From: DASVVT01 sp036386415
GTDB taxonomy: Bacteria; Acidobacteriota; Blastocatellia; Pyrinomonadales; Pyrinomonadaceae
Length of the DNA: 64,000 nt
Assembly: GCA_036386415.1 (NCBI GenBank)
Contig: DASVVT010000095.1
Span: 1-64,000 of the forward strand
Direction of reading: 5' to 3'
In this document: one piece after another, positions 1 through 9,227 of the stretch
Position numbering within the stretch: the first letter of the stretch is position 1
How the letters are laid out: the number at the start of each line of letters is the position of its first letter
Position numbers and translations under genes: made by a program
Notes under the pieces: generated by a model
Told to the model about the DNA's origin: nothing
The model's input: only the letters and a program-made list of their open reading frames with translations
Databases searched by the model: none

Positions 1-1
1 C

Positions 2-463
2 GCGCAGTTCGGAGCGAGCACGGACAAGCCTGTGGTGGGTGATTACAACGGGGATGGAAAGGCCGACTATGCCGTGATTCGTCGCAGCAGCGGATTGATG
101 ACGTGGTACATCCTCTACAACGGCGGCTCGACCTTCGCGGCTTCCGGGTGGGGTTTGGACACGGACGTAGCCGTGCCCGCAGACTTCGATGGCGACCGCA
201 AGAGTGATCTGGCGGTGTGGAGAGCCTCTAATGGGACGTGGTATGCCCTCAAGAGTGGAGGGGGAGGGATCATCGGCTCTCAATGGGGACAGGCAGGCGA
301 CATACCAGTTGCAGCCGACTACGATGGCGATGGGAAGACAGACCTCGGAGTGTACAGGCCGGGCGATACCACCTGGTACACAAATGGAGGCACCTCGGGC
401 GTCGGGATCAATTCATTCGGGATTGCCGGAGATACGCCCATTCCTTCGGCTTACAACCGATAA
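2..463 (+). CDS. FG-GAP/VCBS-repeat protein, C-terminal part
   Basis: The reading frame is open from the left edge, so the start lies outside the window; about 153 residues remain. It consists of repeated units of the type DYNGDGKADYAV, DFDGDRKSDLAVW and DYDGDGKTDLGVYRP, each followed by a TWY segment. These are the calcium-loop FG-GAP/VCBS repeats of beta-propeller-like extracellular proteins. The frame stops cleanly after the last repeat, so this is a natural C-terminus. Such proteins are usually secreted or cell-surface; the signal peptide is not visible here. A palindromic repeat follows within 40 bases and may end the transcript. Family assignment is secure; substrate and role are unknown. 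Confidence 0.85.
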   Translation, partial: AQFGASTDKPVVGDYNGDGKADYAVIRRSSGLMTWYILYNGGSTFAASGWGLDTDVAVPADFDGDRKSDLAVWRASNGTWYALKSGGGGIIGSQWGQAGDIPVAADYDGDGKTDLGVYRPGDTTWYTNGGTSGVGINSFGIAGDTPIPSAYNR

Positions 464-497
464 AGGGAACTTTTATCAAGAGGCAGTCAAAAGAGAG

Positions 498-591
498 GAA
501 GGGGACGATCCACGAATCGACACGAAATGACACGAACAGAGGGGGCTGTTTCGTGTCGATTCGTGTTGCTTAGTGGATCGTCGCCCCCTTC
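498..591. repeat. Intergenic hairpin repeat, family R1 copy 1
   Basis: Arms containing GGGGACGATCCAC on the left and GTGGATCGTC-GCCCCC on the right enclose words such as CGACACGAA and their complements. Near-identical elements lie at 24469-24566 and 59522-59615. It follows the end of the FG-GAP gene and could act as a terminator; the right arm is followed by CTTTTATTCTG in copies 1 and 3. Confidence 0.85.
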
Positions 592-631
592 TTTTATTCT
601 GCTTGTCTGGTATTACACCACCGGGGGAGGC

Positions 632-690
632 AAAGGCTGAAGGCGTTGGATGAGACTTAGAAGAAGCCTCATCCAACGCCTTCAGCCTTT
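632..690. repeat. Intergenic hairpin with perfect 23-bp arms (R10)
   Basis: Positions 632-654 and 668-690 are perfect reverse complements (arms begin AAAGGCTGAAGGCG) around a 13-nt loop. It sits in the gap between the FG-GAP gene and the convergent TPR gene, so a bidirectional terminator role is plausible. Only one copy was seen in the window. Confidence 0.8.
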
Positions 691-802
691 AACGCCTTCG
701 GCGTCTTATGCGGCCTCTTTGCGTTCAGAGTTCTTCTGTACGTGCCAATGTCATCAGGAGCGTATGCGCCGGTGACAAACAGGTCTCGCGTATCGGATCG
801 CC

Positions 803-2182
803 TTAACGCAGTGCCCTGCCGAGTTCGTTCGCCAGAGCGGGGTCGAGCGTTTGCAGTATGCTCTGTTCCTTGCGTAGCCCATCCGCGTCATCGAGAGCGT
901 CGTAGACTAGTGCCAGATCGTAATGCGCTTCAGCGAAATCCGGTGCTAAGCGGACAGCGCTTCTCAGGAAGCCCAGGGCTTTTTCGTACTCCTCCAGGTA
1001 GACATAAGCGTGACCGATGCCGTAATGGGCTTCGGCGTATTGGGGGTCGAGGCGGAGAGCCTGTAGAAAGGGTTGGAACGAATCTCCGTACTGCCCCATC
1101 ACTATATAGGCCGCGCCAAGCTTGTAGTGCGCTTCCGGGTCTTTGGGCGCGAGGCGGATGGCCTCCTGATAGGCTGCGAACGCTTCCTTGTACCGGCCAG
1201 CATTCATGTATGCATCGCCGAGCAGGTCCTGTATTTCAGCGCTGCCGGGATCGGCGAAAGTAGCCAGTCGGTAAGCCTCAACCGCTTCGGCCCACCTCTT
1301 CTCTCCGGCTAATCTTTTGCCAGCCTCGACCTGCTCCCTGCTGGCTTTGACATCAGTTGCACTCGACGCAACGGTCTCGCTTGATGTGGGCGTCGCCTTT
1401 GGCTGTCGTGTCCGCTCACGCGTAGAACTGCGTCCGGGTTGCCGTGATGCCTCCAGACGCGAGGCCGTGGCGCCAGGCTTACCAATGCGAGCCAGCTTTT
1501 CGTTAAAGGCAGCGATGATTTCATCACGCGCTTTCACGATCTCCGGTTTCATATAGTTAACGTGAGCGCCCGCGTAGACGTACCTCGCCGACTGAATACC
1601 ATCCCGGAGCACCTGTTCCAGCTCTGCTTTCGAGTAGCTGCCGTCAATCCACATCACTTCGAAGATATTGCTGGCGGCTCCGGCCTTTGCCAGCATCGCC
1701 GCTATGTAGTAGGTGTAATTCATGCTGGTGAAGATGTCGTTAGGGTCAGGCGGGCCGCCCGTGCCGAAAGCGGGAACATTGCTCACGCCGGGGTTGGTGA
1801 TGGTCGTGCGGTAGAATTCATCTGCCGCGCCAAATGGCATGTTGCCTTCGTGCTGGTCGTGGTAGGCAGCACCACGCATTCCTGAAGAAAAGAGCGAAAA
1901 GGCGCTGTTCAGACTGCTCTTATATGTATTCACGTCGGCGATGAAGGCGCGCAGGCGTTTTACCTGGTTCGGGCGGAAGCCGCTGAAATCAAGGCCGCCG
2001 CGATTCGGGTCGCTCACCCAGGCCGCGAGAGTCTTGTTGTCGGCCTCAAGCACGCGGCTGACGAAGCTTCGAAGCTTCCCACGCGTCGCGGTCGTCAGCA
2101 CCGAATCGGCGGCGGAGAGCGCCGGACGGCTGACGGCCAGGATGACAAGTGCACAGAGCGCGACCGTGATGCGGCGTTTCAT
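803..2182 (-). CDS. Secreted TPR-repeat protein
   Basis: 459 residues. A signal peptide is seen at the N-terminus (MKRR, then a hydrophobic run ending near ALSAAD). Residues about 25-215 form a domain I do not recognise, with the stretch DQHEGNMPFGAADEFYRT. A low-complexity Arg/Thr/Ser linker follows (about 220-275). At least four tetratricopeptide repeats occupy about 280-440, with typical spacing such as AEAHYGIGHAYVYLEEYEKAL. TPRs mediate protein-protein contacts, so this is probably a periplasmic scaffold. It stands alone and is convergent with the upstream FG-GAP gene. The TPR call is firm; the specific role is unknown. Confidence 0.85.
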   Translation of the reverse strand: MKRRITVALCALVILAVSRPALSAADSVLTTATRGKLRSFVSRVLEADNKTLAAWVSDPNRGGLDFSGFRPNQVKRLRAFIADVNTYKSSLNSAFSLFSSGMRGAAYHDQHEGNMPFGAADEFYRTTITNPGVSNVPAFGTGGPPDPNDIFTSMNYTYYIAAMLAKAGAASNIFEVMWIDGSYSKAELEQVLRDGIQSARYVYAGAHVNYMKPEIVKARDEIIAAFNEKLARIGKPGATASRLEASRQPGRSSTRERTRQPKATPTSSETVASSATDVKASREQVEAGKRLAGEKRWAEAVEAYRLATFADPGSAEIQDLLGDAYMNAGRYKEAFAAYQEAIRLAPKDPEAHYKLGAAYIVMGQYGDSFQPFLQALRLDPQYAEAHYGIGHAYVYLEEYEKALGFLRSAVRLAPDFAEAHYDLALVYDALDDADGLRKEQSILQTLDPALANELGRALR

Positions 2183-2445
2183 TACCTTTTAAGTCTCCTT
2201 TTACTAGTCCGAGGTTGATCGCGTTCGCAGGGCTTTCCAGGAGATATGTGTCTCGGATTTCATCTATATTCCTGTCAGGCCGGATGAGGTCTGAAGACGA
2301 AGCTGTTTGATAAAGCTCATGTAGCGCCAGGCTGCGACCGAAGCAACTTCACTTTCTGAACCGGCGAGACTGTATTCCCAGATCATAATAGATGTCAAGA
2401 TGCCTGCCATCAGGGTGGTATCCTGATGTGATTAGAAGTTGTTTG

Positions 2446-2641
2446 AAAAGTCCCGTAGGGACTTCTAATAGTAGCCCAGCCATTGATGGCTGGGAACAGT
2501 CGTGACCAACAATGTGAGTCCCGTCAGGGACGGCTGAGACTTTTATTCAGCCGTCCCTGACGGGACTCTCTATTATTTTCGGGGACTTATTCCCAGTGCT
2601 GAAGCACCGGGCTATTGTCATCAAGTCCCTACGGGACTTTT
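2446..2641. repeat. 196-bp nested palindromic element with perfect 19-bp ends
   Basis: The ends are perfect inverted repeats of 19 bp (2446-2464, beginning AAAAGTCCCGTAGG, and 2623-2641). At the centre is a second perfect 22-bp stem (2516-2537 and 2547-2568) whose arm contains GTCCCGTCAGGGACGG. Between them lie GCCCAGCCATTGATGGCTGG and a related CCCAGTGCTGAAGCACCGGG word. No coding frame is present. It occupies most of the 627-bp gap upstream of the VIT/VWA gene and resembles a non-autonomous mobile hairpin (MITE-like). Confidence 0.8.
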
Positions 2642-2809
2642 CATTCAGCATAACTATTACCGGTTTGTGTGCGCCCGATCACCAGGGAGGAGCGCTCCTT
2701 GCATCACATGCAAGGATATGCAAGAAAGAGCAGCCCACCCGTTCTAAAAGGCGAGCACGCACGCGCACCAATTCGTGACGCGCGCCCAATAATTCTCAAG
2801 GAGAGAGTC

Positions 2810-5041
2810 ATGCTAACGAGAAGAGCTTTGAAAGGTCTGTTATTCGTTCTGTTGATTATGGCAGGCGGAAGCGCCGTACGCGCGCAGGGCGTGATCGTCC
2901 CGCGCCCCTGCGACCGCTGCCCGCAGCCCATCACTCTGCCGCGCGCTTTACCCATCAAATCCATCAAAATCGACACCAAGATCACAGGGCAGGTGGCGAC
3001 CACGCACGTCGAGCAGGTCTTTCGCAACGATACGAACGCCGTGCTCGAAGGCACATACTTCTTCCCGATCCCGGAGGCGGCTTCAATCACGGAGTTTGCC
3101 ATCTGGGACGGGGATCGGCGGCTTGTCGGAGAGGTTCGCTCGCGCGAAGAGGCGCGGCGCATCTACGACGAGATCGTACGACGTCAGCGCGACCCAGGCC
3201 TTCTCGAATACGCCGGAAAAGACCTCTTTCAGGCGAGCATCTTTCCCATCCCGGCGCACTCGGACAAGAAGCTTGAGCTAAGCTATACGCAGGTGCTGAA
3301 AGCTGAAAGCGGCACGGTCTCGTATCGTTACCCGCTCGGCACAGGGCACAACGCGGCGCAGATTACGGGGCAGGTGGCGGGGCGCGTAGACATAGAGGGT
3401 AAAGAGCCCGTGCGCAACGTCTACAGCCCGAGCCACCAGATAAACCTCGCGCATCACGGCGCGGCGACGGGCGCGCATCTCTCCTTTGAATCCGAGCGCG
3501 GCAAAGAGTTGAAGGACTTTCAGCTCTTCTATACGGTCTCGCGCGAGGACTTCGGCCTCTCGCTGATGACGCACCGCGAGCCGGGCAAGGACGGCTACTA
3601 CCTGCTCATGCTCTCGCCCAAGGACGACTGGACGGAGCAGGAGTACACGGCCAAGGACATCGTCTTCGTGCTCGACACCTCCGGCTCTATGGCCGAGGAC
3701 GGCAAGATGGAGAAGGCGCGCGCCGCGCTCCTCTTCGGCATCAAGAGCCTACGACCAGAAGACCGCTTCAACATCATCTCGTTCGCGGGCGAAGAGCGTT
3801 TGATGGAGAGCGGCTTGATTAAGGCTGACGATGCGGGAAGGGCGCGGGGCGAAAAGTTCGTGCGGAGCTTGCGCCCGACGGGCGGCACGAACATCAATGA
3901 CGCGCTGCTCGCGTCGCTCAAGCAGTTCGACAATAGCGAGCGCCCGAAGCTGCTCGTCTTCATGACGGACGGGCTGCCGACCGTCGGCGAGACCAACGCC
4001 ACACGTATCGTCGATAATGTGCTGAAGGCGCGCGTGAGGGGCCTGCGCCTCTTTACCTTCGGCGTTGGCTACGATGTCAACACGACGCTGCTGGATAAGA
4101 TCGCGGCTGAAAATAGCGGCACAGCCGATTACGTCGAGCCGAAAGAAGACCTGGAGATCAAGGTCTCTAACTTCTTCACGAAGGTCAGCTATCCCGTCCT
4201 GACAGATATTCAACTGGACATGGGCGGAGTGCAGACAGACCTCATCTACCCGCGCAACATGCCAGACCTCTTCAAGGGCACGCAGATCACCCTCATCGGT
4301 CGCTACCGGAATCCGGGCGAGCTGAAGAACGTCTCCTTGCGCCTGACGGGCAAGGCTGGCGCGCGCACGCGTACCTTCACGTACGAGAACCTCTCCTTCC
4401 CGCGCACGGAAGATGACAACGATTTTCTGCCCCGCCTCTGGGCTACACGTCGCGTCGGCTGGCTGATGGAGCAGATTCGCACCAACGGCGAACAGAAAGA
4501 GCTGCGCGACGAGATCGTCGATCTGGGCACGCGCTACGGCATCGTCACACCTTACACCTCCTATCTGGCGCTTGAGCCGGGAGCAGTTCCCGCAGACGAC
4601 GTGACGGACGTGACCGGCGGCCAGCCTCGCCCGACCACACGGCGTAAGGATGCCTCCGGGGCTGGTGGAAGAACTGAGCGTGAGGCGAGGAATATGGCTG
4701 CTCCGTCGGCGGCGGCCAGTGCGTCGACCGGATCACTCGCCGTTCAGGAGAGCAAGCGTGCGCGCAAGCAGCAGGAGTCCGAACGGGTCGAGGATGCGGA
4801 TTCGGCGGCTGCCGTGCGCACTGTCGGCGGCAAAACCTTCTACCTGCGCGACGGCGTGTGGACGGATGCGGAGTTCAAACGGGAAGCACGCCTGCCCGAA
4901 ACCGCCCTCAGCTTCGGCAGCGACGAATACTTCGCCCTGCTCAAACGCGAGCCAAGACTCGCAGACTACTTCGCCCTCGGCGAACGTGTCCTGGTCGTTT
5001 ACGGAGGCCGCGTCTATCGCGTCAATGGGACTTCGCCATGA
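2810..5041 (+). CDS. VIT and VWA domain protein (inter-alpha-trypsin inhibitor type)
   Basis: 743 residues. The ATG at 2810 is chosen because AAGGAGAG lies just upstream and a signal peptide follows at once (MLTRRALKGLLFVLLIMAGG to VRAQG). A VIT domain (about 45-170, with TTHVEQVFRNDTNAVLEGTY) precedes a von Willebrand A domain (about 285-460) with an intact MIDAS: DTSGS, a Thr in PTGGTNIND and the MTDG Asp. The C-terminal part is Ser/Ala/Arg-rich with a final small domain near 680-743. It is probably an exported, metal-dependent adhesion or inhibitor-like protein. It is monocistronic, with palindromic elements on both sides. Confidence 0.88.
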   Translation: MLTRRALKGLLFVLLIMAGGSAVRAQGVIVPRPCDRCPQPITLPRALPIKSIKIDTKITGQVATTHVEQVFRNDTNAVLEGTYFFPIPEAASITEFAIWDGDRRLVGEVRSREEARRIYDEIVRRQRDPGLLEYAGKDLFQASIFPIPAHSDKKLELSYTQVLKAESGTVSYRYPLGTGHNAAQITGQVAGRVDIEGKEPVRNVYSPSHQINLAHHGAATGAHLSFESERGKELKDFQLFYTVSREDFGLSLMTHREPGKDGYYLLMLSPKDDWTEQEYTAKDIVFVLDTSGSMAEDGKMEKARAALLFGIKSLRPEDRFNIISFAGEERLMESGLIKADDAGRARGEKFVRSLRPTGGTNINDALLASLKQFDNSERPKLLVFMTDGLPTVGETNATRIVDNVLKARVRGLRLFTFGVGYDVNTTLLDKIAAENSGTADYVEPKEDLEIKVSNFFTKVSYPVLTDIQLDMGGVQTDLIYPRNMPDLFKGTQITLIGRYRNPGELKNVSLRLTGKAGARTRTFTYENLSFPRTEDDNDFLPRLWATRRVGWLMEQIRTNGEQKELRDEIVDLGTRYGIVTPYTSYLALEPGAVPADDVTDVTGGQPRPTTRRKDASGAGGRTEREARNMAAPSAAASASTGSLAVQESKRARKQQESERVEDADSAAAVRTVGGKTFYLRDGVWTDAEFKREARLPETALSFGSDEYFALLKREPRLADYFALGERVLVVYGGRVYRVNGTSP

Positions 5042-5098
5042 TACGCCGGAGCCATTTGTGATTGAGTGTCATGTGTTGTGTGCATTCAGTTGCAGACC

Positions 5099-5236
5099 TT
5101 AGAGCGGATTTCAATTGAGCGTCAGGAAAAGAGGAGAATTAAACGCAAAGGACGCAAAAGAGAAGGCGCAGAGGAGTTGCTTCTCTGCGCCCTTTGCGGT
5201 TAAGTTTTCCATACACGCAAATGAAATCCGCTCTAA
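5099..5236. repeat. Intergenic hairpin repeat, family R2 copy 1
   Basis: Outer arms TTAGAGCGGATTTCA (5099-5113) and its exact complement (5222-5236) enclose inner words AAACGCAAAGGACGCAAA and CTCTGCGCCCTTTGCG. The right end covers the stop codon of the convergent PpiC gene (TAG on the minus strand at 5233-5235). Related copies are at 12692-12780, 18981-19071 and 54227-54323. Confidence 0.85.
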
Positions 5237-6507
5237 GGTTTTCGTGGTGAGACAGACGGCGTTGGGGACGGTTTGGGGGATGGTGGCATAGCGACCTGAA
5301 AATTCTCAGCGACCGTGACGTGGCTGCGAGCCTCTATCTCTTTGAGCACCTTCTCTTGCTTCTCTTCTTCGATGGCGTTGCGTGCCTTGTCGCGTGGTGA
5401 CTGCGGCTGCGTTTGTGGATTGAGCTCACCTGCTCTAATCAGGATATGACGCGCATGAACCTGCTCCACGGGTTCGATGCCTTCCCCTTTCACAGTACGC
5501 CGCTCTTCCACCTTGATGATATGAAAGCCGAATGGAGTCTCGACGATGTTGCTGATCTGGTTTGGCTGAAGAGCGAAAGCTGCGTCCTCAAACTCCTTGA
5601 CCATCTCGCCGCGCCCGAACCAGCCTAGATCACCACCTTTGTCTTTGCTGCCCGGATCAAACGAGAAGGCTTTGGCGAGCGCCGCGAAATCCTCGCCCGC
5701 CCGCGCGCGTTTTAAGACCTCCTCCGCATGGGCGCGCACCTTGCTTGTATCCAGTTCGGGATGCTTGGCGATGTAGGCGTCAATCTCCTGATCGGTGGCT
5801 GTCGTAGCCTGTAATATTTTCTCCTTGAAGTATTCCGTAGCCAACAGGCGGGCTGCCTCAAGCATGATCTTTAATCGTGTCGTCGGCTCTTTATCTATCC
5901 CGGCGGCGAGACCCTTGCGCTCTGTGACGAAGAGACGCGCCCACTGCTTCATCACTTCCTCGCGTTGCGCTCCTTGCATCGGAGCGGCCAGCGCCGGATC
6001 ATCATTCTTGGCGTCTGTCAGGAACTGGTTGAATTTTTCCGCTTGCCCCGGCTCCTTCAGAAAGGCTTCGACTTCAAGGTTGGAGACAAGCTGTTCGGGC
6101 GAGGTCGTGCCCGCCGCCTGCTGCTTCTCGGCGTATCTCTGGGCGATGACCTGTGTGCGGCTTAATTCGATCCGGCGTTTGATCTCCGGTCGCTCGGCTA
6201 AGCCTGCGGCCTTACCTTCTGCGGCGACGGCGAGCATTTCGCGCAGGTCATGAGCAAACTTTCTGCGTTCGGTCTCGCTCAAAGCCAGGCGTTCGCGCTG
6301 CTGCGGCGCAAACGACCCGGCGATGAGTGCCATGTCTTCAGCCGAAATGTTGATGGTCTCCGTGGTCTGTTGCCACCTGGGGTAAAGCCCTACGGCTGCT
6401 CCTGCCGTCGCGAGAAGGCAGATTAAGAGAGCGCACGCCGCGCCGCACTGACTGATTGAAGGCACAATAGGATAACGATGCTGCAAGAAGGTTTTGGGAG
6501 GCGGCAT
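5233..6507 (-). CDS. PpiC-type (parvulin) peptidyl-prolyl isomerase
   Basis: 424 residues. There is one N-terminal membrane or signal segment (about 20-42), then a SurA-like helical N-domain (about 50-240) and a parvulin domain (about 260-365). The parvulin core is recognised by KVRAHAEEVLKRARAGEDF, DPGSKDKGGDLGWFGRGEM and TPFGFHIIKVEER, followed by a second VHARHILIR segment. A Pro/Ser-rich tail ends the protein. It likely assists folding of exported proteins in the periplasm. It lies 15 nt downstream of the MoxR gene on the same strand and is probably cotranscribed with it. The stop codon is inside a palindromic repeat. Confidence 0.88.
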   Translation of the reverse strand: MPPPKTFLQHRYPIVPSISQCGAACALLICLLATAGAAVGLYPRWQQTTETINISAEDMALIAGSFAPQQRERLALSETERRKFAHDLREMLAVAAEGKAAGLAERPEIKRRIELSRTQVIAQRYAEKQQAAGTTSPEQLVSNLEVEAFLKEPGQAEKFNQFLTDAKNDDPALAAPMQGAQREEVMKQWARLFVTERKGLAAGIDKEPTTRLKIMLEAARLLATEYFKEKILQATTATDQEIDAYIAKHPELDTSKVRAHAEEVLKRARAGEDFAALAKAFSFDPGSKDKGGDLGWFGRGEMVKEFEDAAFALQPNQISNIVETPFGFHIIKVEERRTVKGEGIEPVEQVHARHILIRAGELNPQTQPQSPRDKARNAIEEEKQEKVLKEIEARSHVTVAENFQVAMPPSPKPSPTPSVSPRKP

Positions 6508-6522
6508 GATCTTTACTCCAAT

Positions 6523-7476
<954 letters not shown>

Positions 7477-8024
7477 TTTGGATTTTCAGGTCTCGGATCA
7501 AGGTGTTTGACGGCGAGTCGCGCGAAGTAGTTGTGTTGGTGCTGCTCAGGTTCATGCGACGAACGTCGTGGTAGCTGTTTCGCAATCATCCACGCAAGTC
7601 TATTATAACTCGCCTGTTTGAACCAGTACGGGACGGAAGATGCGACCAGGTCGGAGGGTCTCGGACTGGCCGCTGTGATAGCGTAGCTCGCAACCTCAGA
7701 AGAGGCGCACGCCCCGTCTAGTAGTCTCCTGGTATCAGTTCTTCTCTGTGCCATCTCCGTGTTCTCTGTATCTCTGTGGTGAGTGTATTTAGACTTCACT
7801 CACCACAGAGACACAGAGGTCGCAGAGGGGGCACAGAGGACTAATCATTTGAGGACGCTACCCCTCGTCTTGTGTTAATGACGCCAGTTCGTGTACAACG
7901 AGAGAAGGGATCAAATCCGAGCCAATCTGATGGATGTGCCGCAACGAGAATTAAATCAGGCACGCGTGGAGAGCTTTGGGCGGGATCACATGCTTTTTAT
8001 GCAATCTTTGATGGAGTTGATTTG
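7477..8024. other. Intergenic region with one word-repeat hairpin
   Basis: This 548-nt gap separates divergent genes (MoxR and the Ycf48-like gene). Only the hairpin at 7742-7840 stands out. The rest lacks a convincing coding frame; a possible frame runs in from 7872 but has no ribosome binding site or coding character before the ATG at 8025. Confidence 0.6.
7742..7840. repeat. Hairpin of CACAGAGA-type words
   Basis: Left arm contains TCTCTGTG, CCGTGTTCTCTGTATCTCTG and GGTGAGTG; the right arm is the near complement (CACTCACCACAGAGACACAG, GGGGGCACAGAGG). It is related in style to the R2 family (AAAGGRCGCAAAG words), with the same short-word, long-stem construction. Confidence 0.75.
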
Positions 8025-9017
8025 ATGATAGGAAGGCAGGGATGCTTGAAGGGACACCTCGGCGAAACGGCGGTCTTTCTCCTGGTGCTGGCCTCTGCGT
8101 GCGCGGCGCTGGCCTTTGACGGGTGGGAGGCAGCGCGGCGTGGCCCGGCGGGAAGGGATTTGAACGCCATCTATTTTGCCGATGCCAAGCGCGGGTGGAT
8201 CGCGGGCGATGACGGGTTCTTAAGCCGCACGGAGGATGGCGGGCGCTCCTGGTCTGCCCAAAGGGTTGGCACGACCGATGCCATCAATGACGTCTATTTC
8301 CGCAACAAGGAGCAGGGCTACCTGCTCGCCGGTAATCGCATCTTCAGCACGGGCGACAGCGGAAGCACGTGGCAAGAGACGCGCCGCTTCCTGCCCGTGG
8401 ATTTCGACAACGCGATGCCGGAGCTTTACAGCGTGCGCTTTTCAGGTAAGAAAAGGGGCTGGATCGTCGGCTCTGTCAGCCGCCGCGATAGGGTGGTCGA
8501 TAGCCTTCTGATCTACACTAATGACGGCGGCGCTTCCTGGCTGCGCCAGCGCGTTGCGACCAGAAGCGAATTGATCCATCTGGATTTCGTCGGCGAAAAG
8601 CGCGGGTGGATAGTCGGCGCTTCGGGCACAATTCTTTACACGGGGAACGGCGGCGAGACGTGGACGCCGCAACGCTCCGGCACTACAGCCACGCTCTATC
8701 ACGTCGATTTTCGTAACGAAAGGGTGGGCTGGGCCGTCGGCGAGCGCAGCACCATCCTGCGCACAAACGATGGAGGAGAGACGTGGGCGGAAGTGCCTGT
8801 GCCGGTGCGCAACACGCTCCTCAGTGTGCAGTTCATAGATGATGACGAGGGCTGGGTCGTCGGGCGCGGCGGCGTCATCCTGCGCTCAATCGACGGCGGC
8901 AGAACGTGGGTGCGCCAGGAGAGCCGTACGGCGCAGAATCTTTACGCCCTCTTTGTCGACAAGAAGAAGGGCTGGGCCGTCGGCGGTGATGGGGTTGTCT
9001 TGCAGTACACGAGGTAG
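8025..9017 (+). CDS. Ycf48-like beta-propeller protein (BNR repeats)
   Basis: 330 residues. The ATG at 8025 has GGAG eight nt upstream and leads into a signal peptide (LGETAVFLLVLASACAALAF). Seven repeats follow, built of a GWIAG/GWIVG/GWAVG strand, a SRTEDGGRSW-type Asp-box turn and a spacer; examples are YTNDGGASW, TNDGGETW and SIDGGRTW. This is the Ycf48/HCF136-like fold, which in cyanobacteria assists photosystem II assembly. In non-phototrophs the role is unknown, probably a periplasmic assembly factor or binding protein. A strong terminator follows at 9191-9226. Confidence 0.88.
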   Translation: MIGRQGCLKGHLGETAVFLLVLASACAALAFDGWEAARRGPAGRDLNAIYFADAKRGWIAGDDGFLSRTEDGGRSWSAQRVGTTDAINDVYFRNKEQGYLLAGNRIFSTGDSGSTWQETRRFLPVDFDNAMPELYSVRFSGKKRGWIVGSVSRRDRVVDSLLIYTNDGGASWLRQRVATRSELIHLDFVGEKRGWIVGASGTILYTGNGGETWTPQRSGTTATLYHVDFRNERVGWAVGERSTILRTNDGGETWAEVPVPVRNTLLSVQFIDDDEGWVVGRGGVILRSIDGGRTWVRQESRTAQNLYALFVDKKKGWAVGGDGVVLQYTR

Positions 9018-9190
9018 TTATCGGCGTCGTCAACATGAGGGGAAACGCTGGATTATCCCCTGAAAAGAGCGCGCCAGCGACAAAAGCAACCGAACTAATG
9101 GGAAGGGGCATCTGAAGGTCGGGTAAGGTTACTCTGAAGCACCGCGAAGGGGAAAAGCGGTTGAGTAACATTCGATTCCTCCTGTGATTA

Positions 9191-9226
9191 CCGCCCGGCA
9201 TGTGAGCCCATGCCGGGCGGCTTTTT
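9191..9226 (+). terminator. Rho-independent terminator
   Basis: A 10-bp perfect GC-rich stem CCGCCCGGCA / TGCCGGGCGG with a 10-nt loop is followed by CTTTTT. It ends the Ycf48-like transcript and lies just before the stop codon of the convergent M16 gene. Confidence 0.9.
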
Positions 9227-9227
9227 A

